64,000 nucleotides of DNA from CAHJXG01 sp964235485 (GCA_964235485.1 CAXSAZ010000015.1:1-64000); one strand, 5' to 3'. Counted from the first letter of the stretch, positions 1-8,349 are shown. Notes: generated by a model from the letters alone, not told the origin. Translations and numbers: made by a program.

Positions 1-109
1 TCTGCCCAAACGGATAGAAAACCATTGTCGCCCAGAACCGTGAAAAAATGCTTAAAGCTGCGCCGTCCCCCACCTCCGGGCTACGGCCATGCACCCCGGT
101 CGCAAGCGC

Positions 110-580
110 CTAACGAAACGGCCCGTTCAGCCGGACAATCGCGAGGTTGAGCCAGGACGCGAAGCTGACCCAAAGCAGGTAGGGCACGATCAGCAGGCTC
201 GCCCAGGTGGAGAACCCGGCCAGCCCGATGATGAGCGCCACGCAGGACAGCCAAAGGAACGCCACCTCGAACAGCGCCCAGTCCGGACGCTTGAAGCGGA
301 AGAACAGCGGACTCCAAAGAAGATGGAACAGCCCGTTCGCCGCGAACAGCAGCACGACCTGCAAGCGCCCGGCGGCATCAGGCGCGGCCTCCCAAGCGAG
401 CGCGCCGGACAAGGCGGCCAGGCCGAGGATCAGCGTCCAGGCCGGGCCGAACGCCCAATCCGGCGGCTGCCATGTCGGCTTGCGCAGGGCGCGGTACCAC
501 GGCCCGATCTCCGTAGCCAAGCCGCCGGCCCCGGCCAGCAGCAAGGCCGCGAGCGCCGCGACGGTGATCGTCCAGGTCAT
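110..580 (-). CDS. TspO/MBR family protein 1
   Basis: A 156-residue integral membrane protein of the TspO/MBR (tryptophan-rich sensory protein) family. Five hydrophobic segments span nearly the whole length, and the family signature R-K-P-x-W-x-P-P-D-W lies at about residues 33-42. TspO proteins bind tetrapyrroles and, in Rhodobacter, dampen photosynthesis gene expression when oxygen is present; a similar role here is inference from its place beside hemC and bchP. The ATG is preceded by an AAGGGA ribosome-binding site. A paralogue lies at 1894-2388, so hemC is flanked by two family members. It is the last gene of the minus-strand run inside the window. Confidence 0.88.
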   Translation of the reverse strand: MTWTITVAALAALLLAGAGGLATEIGPWYRALRKPTWQPPDWAFGPAWTLILGLAALSGALAWEAAPDAAGRLQVVLLFAANGLFHLLWSPLFFRFKRPDWALFEVAFLWLSCVALIIGLAGFSTWASLLIVPYLLWVSFASWLNLAIVRLNGPFR

Positions 581-726
581 GGCCGTCCCTTTCTCAGGGC
601 CGCCGCCGCACGCACGCTTTCAAGCTCCGGCATCCGCGCCGTCTCCCGCCATCTGTGATCTCCAGCGCCGCAAGCCGCGCCTCGATCACATGGGAAAGCA
701 GGGCGGGGAACAACAGGGCGCTCGGG

Positions 727-1836
727 TCAGGCGAACACGTCCCGCGGGCTGTCGGCGCGCAGGCTGTCCCCCAGTTCGAGCGCGGCCCGGCGCACGTCCG
801 CCCGCAGGCACTCCAGGCTGCGCTTCAGCAGGAAGCTGCCGTCGGCCCGCGCCACCAAGCCCGTAAGGCTGACCCGGCCCTCCGGCAGCAGCCGCGCGTG
901 GCCGCCAATCGGCGTGCGGCACGACCCGTCGAGCGAGGCCAGCAACGCCCGCTCCCCCGCGGCCATGCAGCGCGCGTCCACGTCCTCGATGGCGCTCAGC
1001 AGGTGCTGCAGCTCGGTGTCGCCGGCCCGAACGGTGATGCCGACGATGCCCTGGCACGCGGACGGCACCATCACCGCCGGGTCGATCACGACGGACGCCT
1101 CGTCCTCCAGCCCCAGCCGCCTCATGCCGGCTAGCGCCAGGAAGGACGCCGCGAAGTCGCCGCGCCGCACCTTGTCGAGCCGGCCGTGCACGTTGCCGCG
1201 GATGTTGTGGATCACGAGGTCCGGCCGGGCATACAGCAACTGCGCGGCCCGGCGCACGCTGCTCGACCCCACGGCGGCGCCGTGCGGCAAGGCGGCGTAG
1301 GGGTCGTCCCCGGACACCCCGCCATCGGACGCCTCGCAATCGGGACCCAGGATCAGCGCGTCGCGCGGGTCCTCGCGCTTGAGCACGCAGCCCAGCACGA
1401 TGCCGGGCGGCAGCTCGGTTTCCAGGTCCTTCAGGCTGTGCACCGCGAAGTCGATGCGGCGGTCCAGCAGGGCCTCGTGAATTTCCTTGGCGAACAGGCC
1501 CTTGCCGCCGATGTCGGCCAGGCGTTCGCCCGTGCTTTGCGTCGCGTCCCCCGTGGTGCGGATCGCGTGCTCCTGGAACACGTCCATGCCGCGCAGCACC
1601 GGGCAGAACTGGCTGAGCAGCGCCAGGAACGCCCGGGTCTGCACCAGCGCCAAGGGGGACGCGCGGGTGCCGACGCGCAGCGGCAGGCCGGGGTGGTGCG
1701 GCCGGACGGGCGGAACCGCCCGGGGGCGCCGGGCCGTCGCTGCCTCCGCCGCCGCTTGGGCGCGCAGGCAGGCTTCCGGCCGCTCGGCTAGGGAAGCGGC
1801 GTGCCCGTCATCGAGTTGGTCCACCGAGAACTCCAT
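727..1836 (-). CDS. hemC: Porphobilinogen deaminase (hydroxymethylbilane synthase)
   Basis: Joins four porphobilinogen molecules into hydroxymethylbilane, a step shared by haem and bacteriochlorophyll synthesis. The family start R-V-G-T-R-A-S-P-L-A-L is at about residues 54-64, the substrate loop A-V-H-S-L-K-D at about 131-137, and the dipyrromethane-cofactor cysteine is Cys306 in G-S-C-R-T-P-I-G. The ATG at 1836 has a strong GGGGAG site five bases upstream, which favours this start although it leaves an extension of about 50 residues ahead of the usual HemC fold (369 residues against about 310). After the catalytic Asp the usual V-P-T reads L-E-T. hemC is not commonly inside photosynthesis clusters. 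Confidence 0.93.
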   Translation of the reverse strand: MEFSVDQLDDGHAASLAERPEACLRAQAAAEAATARRPRAVPPVRPHHPGLPLRVGTRASPLALVQTRAFLALLSQFCPVLRGMDVFQEHAIRTTGDATQSTGERLADIGGKGLFAKEIHEALLDRRIDFAVHSLKDLETELPPGIVLGCVLKREDPRDALILGPDCEASDGGVSGDDPYAALPHGAAVGSSSVRRAAQLLYARPDLVIHNIRGNVHGRLDKVRRGDFAASFLALAGMRRLGLEDEASVVIDPAVMVPSACQGIVGITVRAGDTELQHLLSAIEDVDARCMAAGERALLASLDGSCRTPIGGHARLLPEGRVSLTGLVARADGSFLLKRSLECLRADVRRAALELGDSLRADSPRDVFA

Positions 1837-1893
1837 CCTCACTCCCCTACGCGCGTCTTATGGTTGCACCGGGCGCTTCCGCACCGGCATTGG

Positions 1894-2388
1894 TCAAGCG
1901 GGCGCATTGAGGCGCACCACAGCGAGGTTCAGCACGCCCGCAAACGTCACCCAGGCCAGATACGGCACCAGCAGCCACCCCGCCGCATGGGAAACCGAGG
2001 CCGCTGTGACAATCAGCACAACGATGGACAGCCAGAACGCCACGACCTCGATCAGCGCCCAGTCGGGCCGCTGGAAGTGGAAGAACAACTCGCTCCACAG
2101 GACGTTCAGCAGCGCGTTCAGCGCGAACACGCCGACGATCCGCAGACCCTGCCGGCGGTCCCGGGCGGCGTTCCACGCCTTGACGCCCGCCAGCGCGATC
2201 AGGCCGTAGATCAGCGTCCACGCCGGGCCGAACAGCCAGTCCGGCGGCTGCCACCACGGCTTGCGCAACGACTGGTACCACGGCCCGATGTCCGTCGCCG
2301 ACGCGCCCAGCCCGGCGACCACGACCGCCGCCAGTGCCGCAACGGCGACGGGCTGCCAACGCCGGCCGGACAGGGACCAAGCCGTCAC
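1894..2388 (-). CDS. TspO/MBR family protein 2
   Basis: Second TspO-like membrane protein (164 residues, five predicted transmembrane segments) with the signature R-K-P-W-W-Q-P-P-D-W at about residues 38-47. The start is GTG at 2388, where G-T-G-A overlaps the bchP stop codon, so translation is probably coupled to geranylgeranyl reductase. It is clearly a paralogue of the 110-580 gene. Likely roles are porphyrin binding or export, or oxygen-responsive signalling, as reported for Rhodobacter TspO; the exact ligand cannot be read from sequence. Confidence 0.87.
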   Translation of the reverse strand: MTAWSLSGRRWQPVAVAALAAVVVAGLGASATDIGPWYQSLRKPWWQPPDWLFGPAWTLIYGLIALAGVKAWNAARDRRQGLRIVGVFALNALLNVLWSELFFHFQRPDWALIEVVAFWLSIVVLIVTAASVSHAAGWLLVPYLAWVTFAGVLNLAVVRLNAPA

Positions 2389-3563
2389 GCCCGCGCGATC
2401 CCGAGCAACTGCGCCGTGTCCTTCAGGAAAATCCGTAGGTGCGCCATCGGGTCGCGCCGCACCAGCTTCTTGTTCATGTAGGATTCCCAGGTCAGGCGCT
2501 GCACGTCCGGGTCCCGGCACATGGTCACGAACTTCTCGCGCCGGCTGTCGCTCGAGTACCAGAACCACTGCATCATCCCGAGGATCCAGAACACCCGGCC
2601 ATGCGCCGCCATGAACCGCTTGCGCGCCAGCCGCAGCGAGCGCACGTCCCCGGTCGCGCACAACGCCTCCACCGCCTCCGCCGCAAGCCGCCCGCCGAGC
2701 ATGGCGTAGTAGATGCCTTCTCCCGACGCCGGCGCGACCACGCCCGCCGCGTCCCCGGCCAGCACCACGTCGCGCCCGTTGTCCCAGCGCCGCATCGGCC
2801 GCAGCGGGATCGGCGCGCCTTCCCGCCGGATCGTCTCCAACCCGTCAAGCCCCACCGTTTTGCGCAGCGCCCCGATGGCCGGGCGCAGGCCGAACCCCTT
2901 GCGGGCGGACCCGGTGCCGACGCTCATCGTGTCGCCATGCGGGAAAATCCAGGCATAGAAGTCCGGCGACAGCGCTCCCTGGTAGAACACGTCGCAGCGG
3001 GCGCGGTCGAACTTGGCCGGGTCGGGCGCGCGGATGATCTCGTGATAGGCGAACACGTATTTCACGCGCTCCCAGCCCTTCACGCACTGCTTGGCGACAT
3101 TGGACCGCGCGCCGTCCGCGCCGATCACCGCCCGCGCCCGCACTTGCGCCGCGCCATCCGGCCCGGCGAAGTGCACCACCGCGACGCCGTCTGCGTCATG
3201 GCTGATCCGCTCGAACGTCCCGGTGCGCCGCACCGCGCCGACGGAGGCGGCACGCTCCCGCAGCCATTCATCGAATGTGTCGCGGTCCACCATGCCGACG
3301 TAGCCGTCGCCGTCGATGGGCATGTCGGCCTCCTTGGCGGAGGGCGCGACGATCCGGGCGCCGGTCGCGCGGGCCACGATCAGGCTGTCGGGAATGCCGA
3401 ACTCCCGCACGCAGATAGGCGGGATGGCGCCGCCGCAGGGCTTGATGCGCCCGGCGCGGTCCAGCAGCAGCACCGAGCGTCCGCCCCGCGCCAGGTCCGC
3501 CGCCGCCGTGGCGCCCGCCGGGCCACCGCCCACCACCACCGCATCGAATTCGGCTTGCGTCAT
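2385..3563 (-). CDS. bchP: Geranylgeranyl diphosphate/bacteriochlorophyll reductase
   Basis: FAD-dependent reductase (392 residues) that reduces the geranylgeranyl tail of bacteriochlorophyll to phytyl. The N-terminal dinucleotide-binding motif V-V-G-G-G-P-A-G-A-T is at about residues 10-19, and a second FAD motif, V-V-L-A-G-D-A-A-G-V, lies in the C-terminal half. Two ATGs occur in tandem at 3566 and 3563; the GGAGG site is five bases from the second, which is preferred. The gene follows the PucC-family gene and overlaps tspO-like 2 at its end. The order bchG-PucC homologue-bchP is conserved in purple bacteria. Confidence 0.95.
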   Translation of the reverse strand: MTQAEFDAVVVGGGPAGATAAADLARGGRSVLLLDRAGRIKPCGGAIPPICVREFGIPDSLIVARATGARIVAPSAKEADMPIDGDGYVGMVDRDTFDEWLRERAASVGAVRRTGTFERISHDADGVAVVHFAGPDGAAQVRARAVIGADGARSNVAKQCVKGWERVKYVFAYHEIIRAPDPAKFDRARCDVFYQGALSPDFYAWIFPHGDTMSVGTGSARKGFGLRPAIGALRKTVGLDGLETIRREGAPIPLRPMRRWDNGRDVVLAGDAAGVVAPASGEGIYYAMLGGRLAAEAVEALCATGDVRSLRLARKRFMAAHGRVFWILGMMQWFWYSSDSRREKFVTMCRDPDVQRLTWESYMNKKLVRRDPMAHLRIFLKDTAQLLGIARA

Positions 3564-3574
3564 CATCGCCTCCC

Positions 3575-4915
3575 TCAACCTGCCTGCACGGCGCGGCCCA
3601 CCGCGGGGCGCGGCGCCGGCTGGTCGCCGCGCGTTTGGAACACTCCCAAGGCCAGCACGGCGGCGGCCCCGAACAGCACGGCCTCCATGCCGAACACGGC
3701 GGCGTAGGCCGTGGTGGGCGAGTCGAACACGAAGCGCGCGAGGTCGCTCGCCGCCGTGCCGGCCAGCCCGCCCGCGCCGAAGGCCAGCGCCTGCGCGGCG
3801 CCCCATAGCCCCATCCGCGTGCCTTCCCGCGCGGCGCGGCCGTTGCTCGCCAGGCCCATCATGGAACCGATGGCCGACACCGCGAACGCCCCGTTGGCGA
3901 CGCCCAGCAGCACCACGCCTTCCCGCAGCGCCCAACCCAGCCCGAGCGGGCCGGACGCCGCCAGCAGCAGGATCGCCCCCGCCGAGCCGACGCAGCCGCC
4001 CACCGTGCACGCCCGCATCGCCCGGACGCGGAAGCCGCCGGCCAGCGCGCTGCCGGCGGCGACGAGCGCCATGCCGCCCAGCACGCCCGCATGGTGCAGG
4101 CCCGTCAGCCCCGCGGACTGGCCCGGCGTCAGCGCGAACACCGCGCCGGCGAACGGCTCCAAGATGAGTTCCTGGGCGCTGTAGGCCAACATGCTTACAA
4201 AGACGAAGATGGCGAAGCGCCGCGCCTGCGGCTCCGCCCAGACTTCTTTCAGCGCCACGAAGAACCCGCCCGCGTGCGGAGCGGCAGGCTCGGGCGCATC
4301 TGCCGCGCCCTCCATGCCCCACACCGCGAGCACGGCCACGACGAAGGAGACCAGCGCCACGGCCGACGTCACGAACACCAGGCGCCCCGGCGAGAACGGG
4401 TCCAGCAGCTTGCCTGCAACCGTCGCGGTCACGGCGATGCCGGCGATCATCATGAGCCAGACCACGGTGGCCGCCGCCGCCCGGCGCCCCGGATCGACCC
4501 GCTTGGCCAGCAGCGTCAGCAGCGCCGTGCCGGCCGAGCCGACCCCCACGCCCACCAGCGCGAACGCGGCGGAGGCGACCGCGATGCCCGCGGCGAGGTG
4601 CGTCGTCATCAGCGCCGTGCCGCCCGCGGCGCCCATCCCGCCGAGCGCCAGCGCCGCCATGCCGCCCACGATCCACGGCGTCCGCCGCCCGCCCAGGTCC
4701 GACCCATAGCCCAAGCGCGGACGCAGCACCTGCAGTATATAATGAAAGGCGACCAGCGCCCCCGGGATCAACGCCGGCAAGGCAAGCTCGACCACCATCA
4801 CCCGGTTCAGCGTGGAGGTCACCAAGACCACGACCGACCCCAGCCCGGCCTGCACCAAGCCCAGCCGCAGGATGCCGAGCCAGCCGATGGTCCCTGCCTT
4901 CACAGCATTCGTCAT
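3575..4915 (-). CDS. PucC/Bch2-family major facilitator protein
   Basis: A 446-residue polytopic protein of the PucC/LhaA/Bch2 branch of the major facilitator superfamily, with about 12 hydrophobic segments. The motif T-L-N-R-V-M-V-V-E-L near residues 34-43 is typical. Relatives at this position (ORF428/Bch2 of Rhodobacter) are thought to help deliver bacteriochlorophyll to light-harvesting complexes. Its ATG overlaps the bchG stop as A-T-G-A, and it lies eleven bases before bchP, so it is the middle cistron of a bchG-bch2-bchP-tspO unit. It resembles lhaA at 17187-18605 but is a distinct paralogue. Confidence 0.9.
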   Translation of the reverse strand: MTNAVKAGTIGWLGILRLGLVQAGLGSVVVLVTSTLNRVMVVELALPALIPGALVAFHYILQVLRPRLGYGSDLGGRRTPWIVGGMAALALGGMGAAGGTALMTTHLAAGIAVASAAFALVGVGVGSAGTALLTLLAKRVDPGRRAAAATVVWLMMIAGIAVTATVAGKLLDPFSPGRLVFVTSAVALVSFVVAVLAVWGMEGAADAPEPAAPHAGGFFVALKEVWAEPQARRFAIFVFVSMLAYSAQELILEPFAGAVFALTPGQSAGLTGLHHAGVLGGMALVAAGSALAGGFRVRAMRACTVGGCVGSAGAILLLAASGPLGLGWALREGVVLLGVANGAFAVSAIGSMMGLASNGRAAREGTRMGLWGAAQALAFGAGGLAGTAASDLARFVFDSPTTAYAAVFGMEAVLFGAAAVLALGVFQTRGDQPAPRPAVGRAVQAG

Positions 4916-5817
4916 GCCGCCCCCCCGGCGCGCAGCGCAAAGGCGGCGACCAACATGCCGAGCACGTAGAGCGTCGTCCCCGTGCCGTTATACCAAGGCG
5001 CTCGGCCCCGCGGGTCCCGCATGAACCGCCGCATCAGCCCGGCCTGCACCAGCAGCAGCGCCAGGATCGCCGCCGCATACGCCGGGTGTCCCCAGCGGAG
5101 CAGCAGGCCGACCACGACGACCTGCGGCAGCGCCATCACGAAGCAGGCGAGAGCCGCCGCGCGCTCCACGCCCAGCAGCACCGGCAGCGAGTTCACGCCC
5201 ATCTGCCGGTCGCCCTCCACCGACTTGAAATCGTTCAGCGTCATGATGCCGTGCGCCCCGGCGCTGTAGGCCGCAGCCACCGCGATGATGCGCCAGTCCG
5301 GCAGCGCGCCCGCCATGATGGCGGCAGCGGTGAACCACGGCAGGCCCTCGTAGCACGCGGCGCAGGCGAGGTTGCCCCACCAGCCGTTGCGCTTCAGCCG
5401 CACCGGCGGCGCGCTGTAGGCCCAGGCCAGCAGGAGGCCGAACACCGCCGCGCCGAACGCCCAGCGGCCCAGAGTGGCCGCCACCAGCAGGGACAGCACG
5501 GTGCAGATGACCGCGATGAAAAGGCCGCTCCGCCCCGGCAGGCGCCCGGACGGGATCGGCCGGTTCGGCTCGTTGATCGCGTCCACGTGCCGGTCGAACC
5601 AGTCGTTCACCGCCTGGCTCGTGCCGCACACCAGCGGCCCCGCCAGCGCCACCCCGGCCAGCACCAGCGCCCACCGCCCATCGACCGGCCGCCCGGACGA
5701 CACGACGCCGCAGCCGAAGGCCCACATCGGCGCGAACCAGGTGATCGGCTTCAACAGCTCCAGCACCGCCGCCGGGTGCGGCCGGGCGGGCCGGGTGGGG
5801 ATGGCGAGGGTTGGCAT
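4912..5817 (-). CDS. bchG: Bacteriochlorophyll synthase (prenyltransferase)
   Basis: UbiA-superfamily membrane prenyltransferase (301 residues) that esterifies bacteriochlorophyllide a with geranylgeranyl diphosphate. The first Asp-rich motif N-D-W-F-D-R-H-V-D is at residues 71-79 and the second, N-D-F-K-S-V-E-G-D, at 195-203; both bind Mg-diphosphate. About eight or nine transmembrane helices are evident. The ATG at 5817 shares its A with the last base of the ppsR stop (TGATG), and the gene's own stop overlaps the next start, so ppsR, bchG and the PucC homologue are translationally linked. Confidence 0.96.
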   Translation of the reverse strand: MPTLAIPTRPARPHPAAVLELLKPITWFAPMWAFGCGVVSSGRPVDGRWALVLAGVALAGPLVCGTSQAVNDWFDRHVDAINEPNRPIPSGRLPGRSGLFIAVICTVLSLLVAATLGRWAFGAAVFGLLLAWAYSAPPVRLKRNGWWGNLACAACYEGLPWFTAAAIMAGALPDWRIIAVAAAYSAGAHGIMTLNDFKSVEGDRQMGVNSLPVLLGVERAAALACFVMALPQVVVVGLLLRWGHPAYAAAILALLLVQAGLMRRFMRDPRGRAPWYNGTGTTLYVLGMLVAAFALRAGGAA

Positions 5818-7235
5818 CAGCTCGGCTCCGCGGCGGAAAGGTCGCCGAGGCCGTAGCGGCGCAGCTTCACGTAAAGGCTCTGCCGGCTCAATCCCAGCAT
5901 CTCGGCGGCCGAGGCCCGGTTGTCGTTGGTCAGCTCCAGCGCCGCCTCGATGGCCAGCCGCTCGATCACCTCCGTCGCTTCCCGCACCAGCTCTTTCAGC
6001 GACACCCGGCCGATCAGCTCGGTGAGCTGCTCCACCGAGCGCGGCAACTGCCGGGCCGCCCGGGTGTCCACGTGCAGCCGCGGCCCGACGTTGCGGATCG
6101 CGTAGCCGTAGGACGGCTGCCCGCCGTTGCGGACCGCCACCGCGGAAATCTCGACCTGGGCCACCGTTCCCGCGTCGCCGCGCAGCGTCGTGGTGAAGAA
6201 CCGCACGGAGCCGCGGTCGCGCAGGTTCGCCGTCAGCACGTCGAGGTCCACGCCGCTGGCGCCCACCCAGCGGTCGAGCGGCTGCCCGCGCGCCTGGTGC
6301 TCGTCCAGCAGTTGCGCCATGTCCAGGAACGCCGCGTTGGCGGTGATGATTGCGCCGTGGTGGTCGGTCACCACGAAGCCGTCCGGCGCGCTTTCCACGG
6401 CCCGGAGCAGCTTGGTCTTCACGTCCGGCAACGCGGGCACGGCGGACTGCACGGGGGAAATCCGCATCAGGAACAGCGCCGCGTTGTCTTGCCGGAACAG
6501 CGACACCTTGACCGTCACCGGCTGGCCGCCGCGCGCGAGGCGGGCCGGCGCGTCCTCCGGCTTGGCGCCGGCGCGGATGGCCGCGAGGTGCTCCTGCAGC
6601 GCCGGCAGGCTGTCGGAACCGAAGATGTCGGCCACCGTGCGGCCGACCACCTCCTCGGACCCGGCGCCGAACAGGTCCTGCGCCGCCGCGTTCGCTTCCA
6701 GCACGCGCCCCTTGACGGGATCGAGGATCAGCACGGCCTCCGACGACAACTGGAACAGCAGGCGGTAGCGCATCTCCACGTCGCGCAGCTTGGAATAATC
6801 GCGCTCCATCGACTGCTGCGCGTTCATCAGGCGCTGCTGCAGGGCGGACATGACGCGCAGGTCGCGGCCGAACAGCACGATGCGGCCGTCCCCGCCGATC
6901 TGCACGCCGCAATACAGCACCGGCACGGACCGGCCCTCGGGGGTAATGTGGTTGATGTGGCGCCACTTCGGCTCGGGCGCCGTCGCCGCTTCGCGCAGCA
7001 GGGCCTCGACCTTGGGCCGGCTGTCCGGCGCCACGGTTGCCGCCAGGGCGCGGCCGACCCACTGGGCGCTTTCGCTCAGGTCGTCCAGCAGTTCCGTGCT
7101 TTGGAACGCCGTGTCGCGGATCGTGCCGTGCGCATCGACGATCAGGGTCACGTCGGAGGACGCCGCGATGAGCGACGCCGCCGAGCCGGCGTCGAGGTCC
7201 CCCAGCGACGTTTGCGGCGATACGAAAGTTTTCAC
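5817..7235 (-). CDS. ppsR: Photosynthesis gene repressor PpsR/CrtJ
   Basis: A 472-residue regulator with an N-terminal PAS-like region, two further PAS domains (about 150-260 and 265-385), a Q-linker and a C-terminal FIS-type helix-turn-helix (about 430-465, A-A-E-M-L-G-L-S-R-Q-S-L). The start is GTG at 7235 because V-K-T-F-V at the N terminus matches the conserved beginning of PpsR proteins; an upstream in-frame ATG at 7346 would add 37 unconserved residues. PpsR represses bch, crt and puc genes at TGT-N12-ACA sites under oxygen. The only cysteine is Cys109; the two redox-sensing cysteines of Rhodobacter homologues are not seen. Confidence 0.95.
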   Translation of the reverse strand: MKTFVSPQTSLGDLDAGSAASLIAASSDVTLIVDAHGTIRDTAFQSTELLDDLSESAQWVGRALAATVAPDSRPKVEALLREAATAPEPKWRHINHITPEGRSVPVLYCGVQIGGDGRIVLFGRDLRVMSALQQRLMNAQQSMERDYSKLRDVEMRYRLLFQLSSEAVLILDPVKGRVLEANAAAQDLFGAGSEEVVGRTVADIFGSDSLPALQEHLAAIRAGAKPEDAPARLARGGQPVTVKVSLFRQDNAALFLMRISPVQSAVPALPDVKTKLLRAVESAPDGFVVTDHHGAIITANAAFLDMAQLLDEHQARGQPLDRWVGASGVDLDVLTANLRDRGSVRFFTTTLRGDAGTVAQVEISAVAVRNGGQPSYGYAIRNVGPRLHVDTRAARQLPRSVEQLTELIGRVSLKELVREATEVIERLAIEAALELTNDNRASAAEMLGLSRQSLYVKLRRYGLGDLSAAEPS

Positions 7236-7293
7236 GAGTGCCGAGATCCCCCAGTGCACGCCCCGTTTCCCCGCCTCAGTCCTAGCCTTGTTG

Positions 7294-7317
7294 CCACATG
7301 CCGGAAGGGGCATGTGG
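7294..7317. repeat. Perfect 9-bp inverted repeat upstream of ppsR
   Basis: CCACATGCC and GGCATGTGG are perfect inverted repeats separated by six bases (GGAAGG), in the 158-bp gap between ppaA and ppsR. It could be an operator, or a transcript hairpin read from the minus strand about 60 bases before the ppsR GTG. No T-tract follows, so a simple terminator is unlikely. Confidence 0.6.
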
Positions 7318-7325
7318 GTCGTCGT

Positions 7326-7343
7326 CATGCCGGCGCCGGCATG
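7326..7343. repeat. Perfect 18-bp palindrome upstream of ppsR
   Basis: CATGCCGGCGCCGGCATG reads identically on both strands. It lies nine bases from the neighbouring inverted repeat at 7294-7317 and shares its CATGCC/GGCATG half-sites. A protein-binding operator for ppsR is the most natural reading, though no known consensus is matched. Confidence 0.6.
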
Positions 7344-7393
7344 CAAGCCATCGCGCCGAGGCGGCAGAGTCCGTTACGTGCGGGGACCGGCCG

Positions 7394-8293
7394 TCATCGG
7401 CGCTTTGCCGCCAGATCGACCAGCGCCTGCGCTTGCAGCACCGCCTGGCGGCCATCGACGGCCGTGCCGTCCGCGCCCACCTCGGCCGCGAGCCGCGGGT
7501 TCGCGGAAAAGCCGGGGCCGCCCACCAGGACGGCCAAGCCCGGGTTCATCGAGGCGCGCCGCACCGAGCGGATTTCAGTCCGCACGGCGTCCAGCTTCTC
7601 GTCGCAGGCGAGCGAGAAGCCGATCACCTCGACCCAATCGCGCCGCACCAGGCCGCGCAGGTCGGCGCTCGACTCCACAGGACCGCACCAAGCGTTCCAG
7701 CCAGCCCGGCGGAAGAACTCATAGACCATAGACAGACCGAAGGTGTGGTCCTCGCCCGGCAGCGGCACCAGCAGCACCCGCGGGCCTTGAGTCCCGGCAT
7801 TCGGGGAGCGCAGGAAGCACGGGCTGAGCTCCCGCATCGCGTTCTGCAGCCGCCACAGGCCGACCGTCACGTCGGAAAAGTCGCAGGTGTCGTCTTCCCA
7901 CATCTCGCCCAAGCGCCGGGCCGCGGGGGCGAGCAGGTCCAGGTAGAGCGACTCGGCCGCGGCCCCCTCGCCGTGCATGGCGGTGACGAACGCCACCGTC
8001 TCCGGCTCGCCGCGCGACAGCACGAGGCCGACGAGGTCGGCGACATGCGCGGCGGTCACCAGCAGGCCCGCCGCCACTGGCACCACCGCCGGCCGGTGCG
8101 CAACCAGCAGGCGGGGGATGACGTCCAGCTCAACCGTCCGGGTCAGGATGGCCCGGCGCCGCTCCCCATCCTGGCGGGCCGGGTCCTGCCGGGCCGGGTG
8201 CAGCCGCGCGGGCTGCCGCCGGGCCACGCTCATCGCGTCGGCCTCGGTCCGGAAGTCCTGAATGGCGAGCGGATGTCCCATCGATCCCGTCAT
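7394..8293 (-). CDS. ppaA: Cobalamin-binding antirepressor PpaA/AerR
   Basis: A 299-residue PpaA/AerR-type regulator with a SCHIC-like cobalamin-binding module. The helical motif W-E-D-D-T-C-D-F-S-D-V-T is at residues 132-143, and the corrin-ligand motif G-E-D-H-T-F-G is at 180-186, with His183 corresponding to the axial ligand. These proteins counteract PpsR/CrtJ, with light sensed through B12 in Rhodobacter. The N-terminal 50 residues are Arg/Gln/Pro-rich and not conserved, so ATGs at 8281 or 8233 remain possible, but AGGGAG sits about nine bases before 8293. Divergent from bchF and upstream of ppsR. Confidence 0.9.
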   Translation of the reverse strand: MTGSMGHPLAIQDFRTEADAMSVARRQPARLHPARQDPARQDGERRRAILTRTVELDVIPRLLVAHRPAVVPVAAGLLVTAAHVADLVGLVLSRGEPETVAFVTAMHGEGAAAESLYLDLLAPAARRLGEMWEDDTCDFSDVTVGLWRLQNAMRELSPCFLRSPNAGTQGPRVLLVPLPGEDHTFGLSMVYEFFRRAGWNAWCGPVESSADLRGLVRRDWVEVIGFSLACDEKLDAVRTEIRSVRRASMNPGLAVLVGGPGFSANPRLAAEVGADGTAVDGRQAVLQAQALVDLAAKRR

Positions 8294-8321
8294 CTTGCGT
8301 CTCTCCCTAGTTGAAGCGGCC

Positions 8322-8349
8322 TGACATCGAGTGTCAAGTTCGATTTACG
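8322..8349. promoter_or_regulatory. Candidate PpsR operator region, ppaA-bchF divergent promoter
   Basis: TGACATCGAGTGTCA (8322-8336) is a perfect inverted repeat, and overlapping it TGT-N12-ACG (8332-8349) is one base off the PpsR/CrtJ consensus TGT-N12-ACA. On the minus strand 8332-8337 reads TTGACA, a possible -35 hexamer for ppaA. The position between the divergent ppaA and bchF genes is where PpsR control is expected. Confidence 0.45.

Noticed and set aside
2385..4940. An 851-codon frame covering bchP and antisense-like extension upstream
   Set aside because: Only the last 392 codons are bchP. The preceding part is the shadow frame of the PucC-family gene and has the biased Arg/Gly composition of a GC-rich shadow.
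4912..7062. A 716-codon frame covering bchG plus upstream sequence
   Set aside because: Only the last 301 codons match BchG; the rest is the shadow of ppsR.
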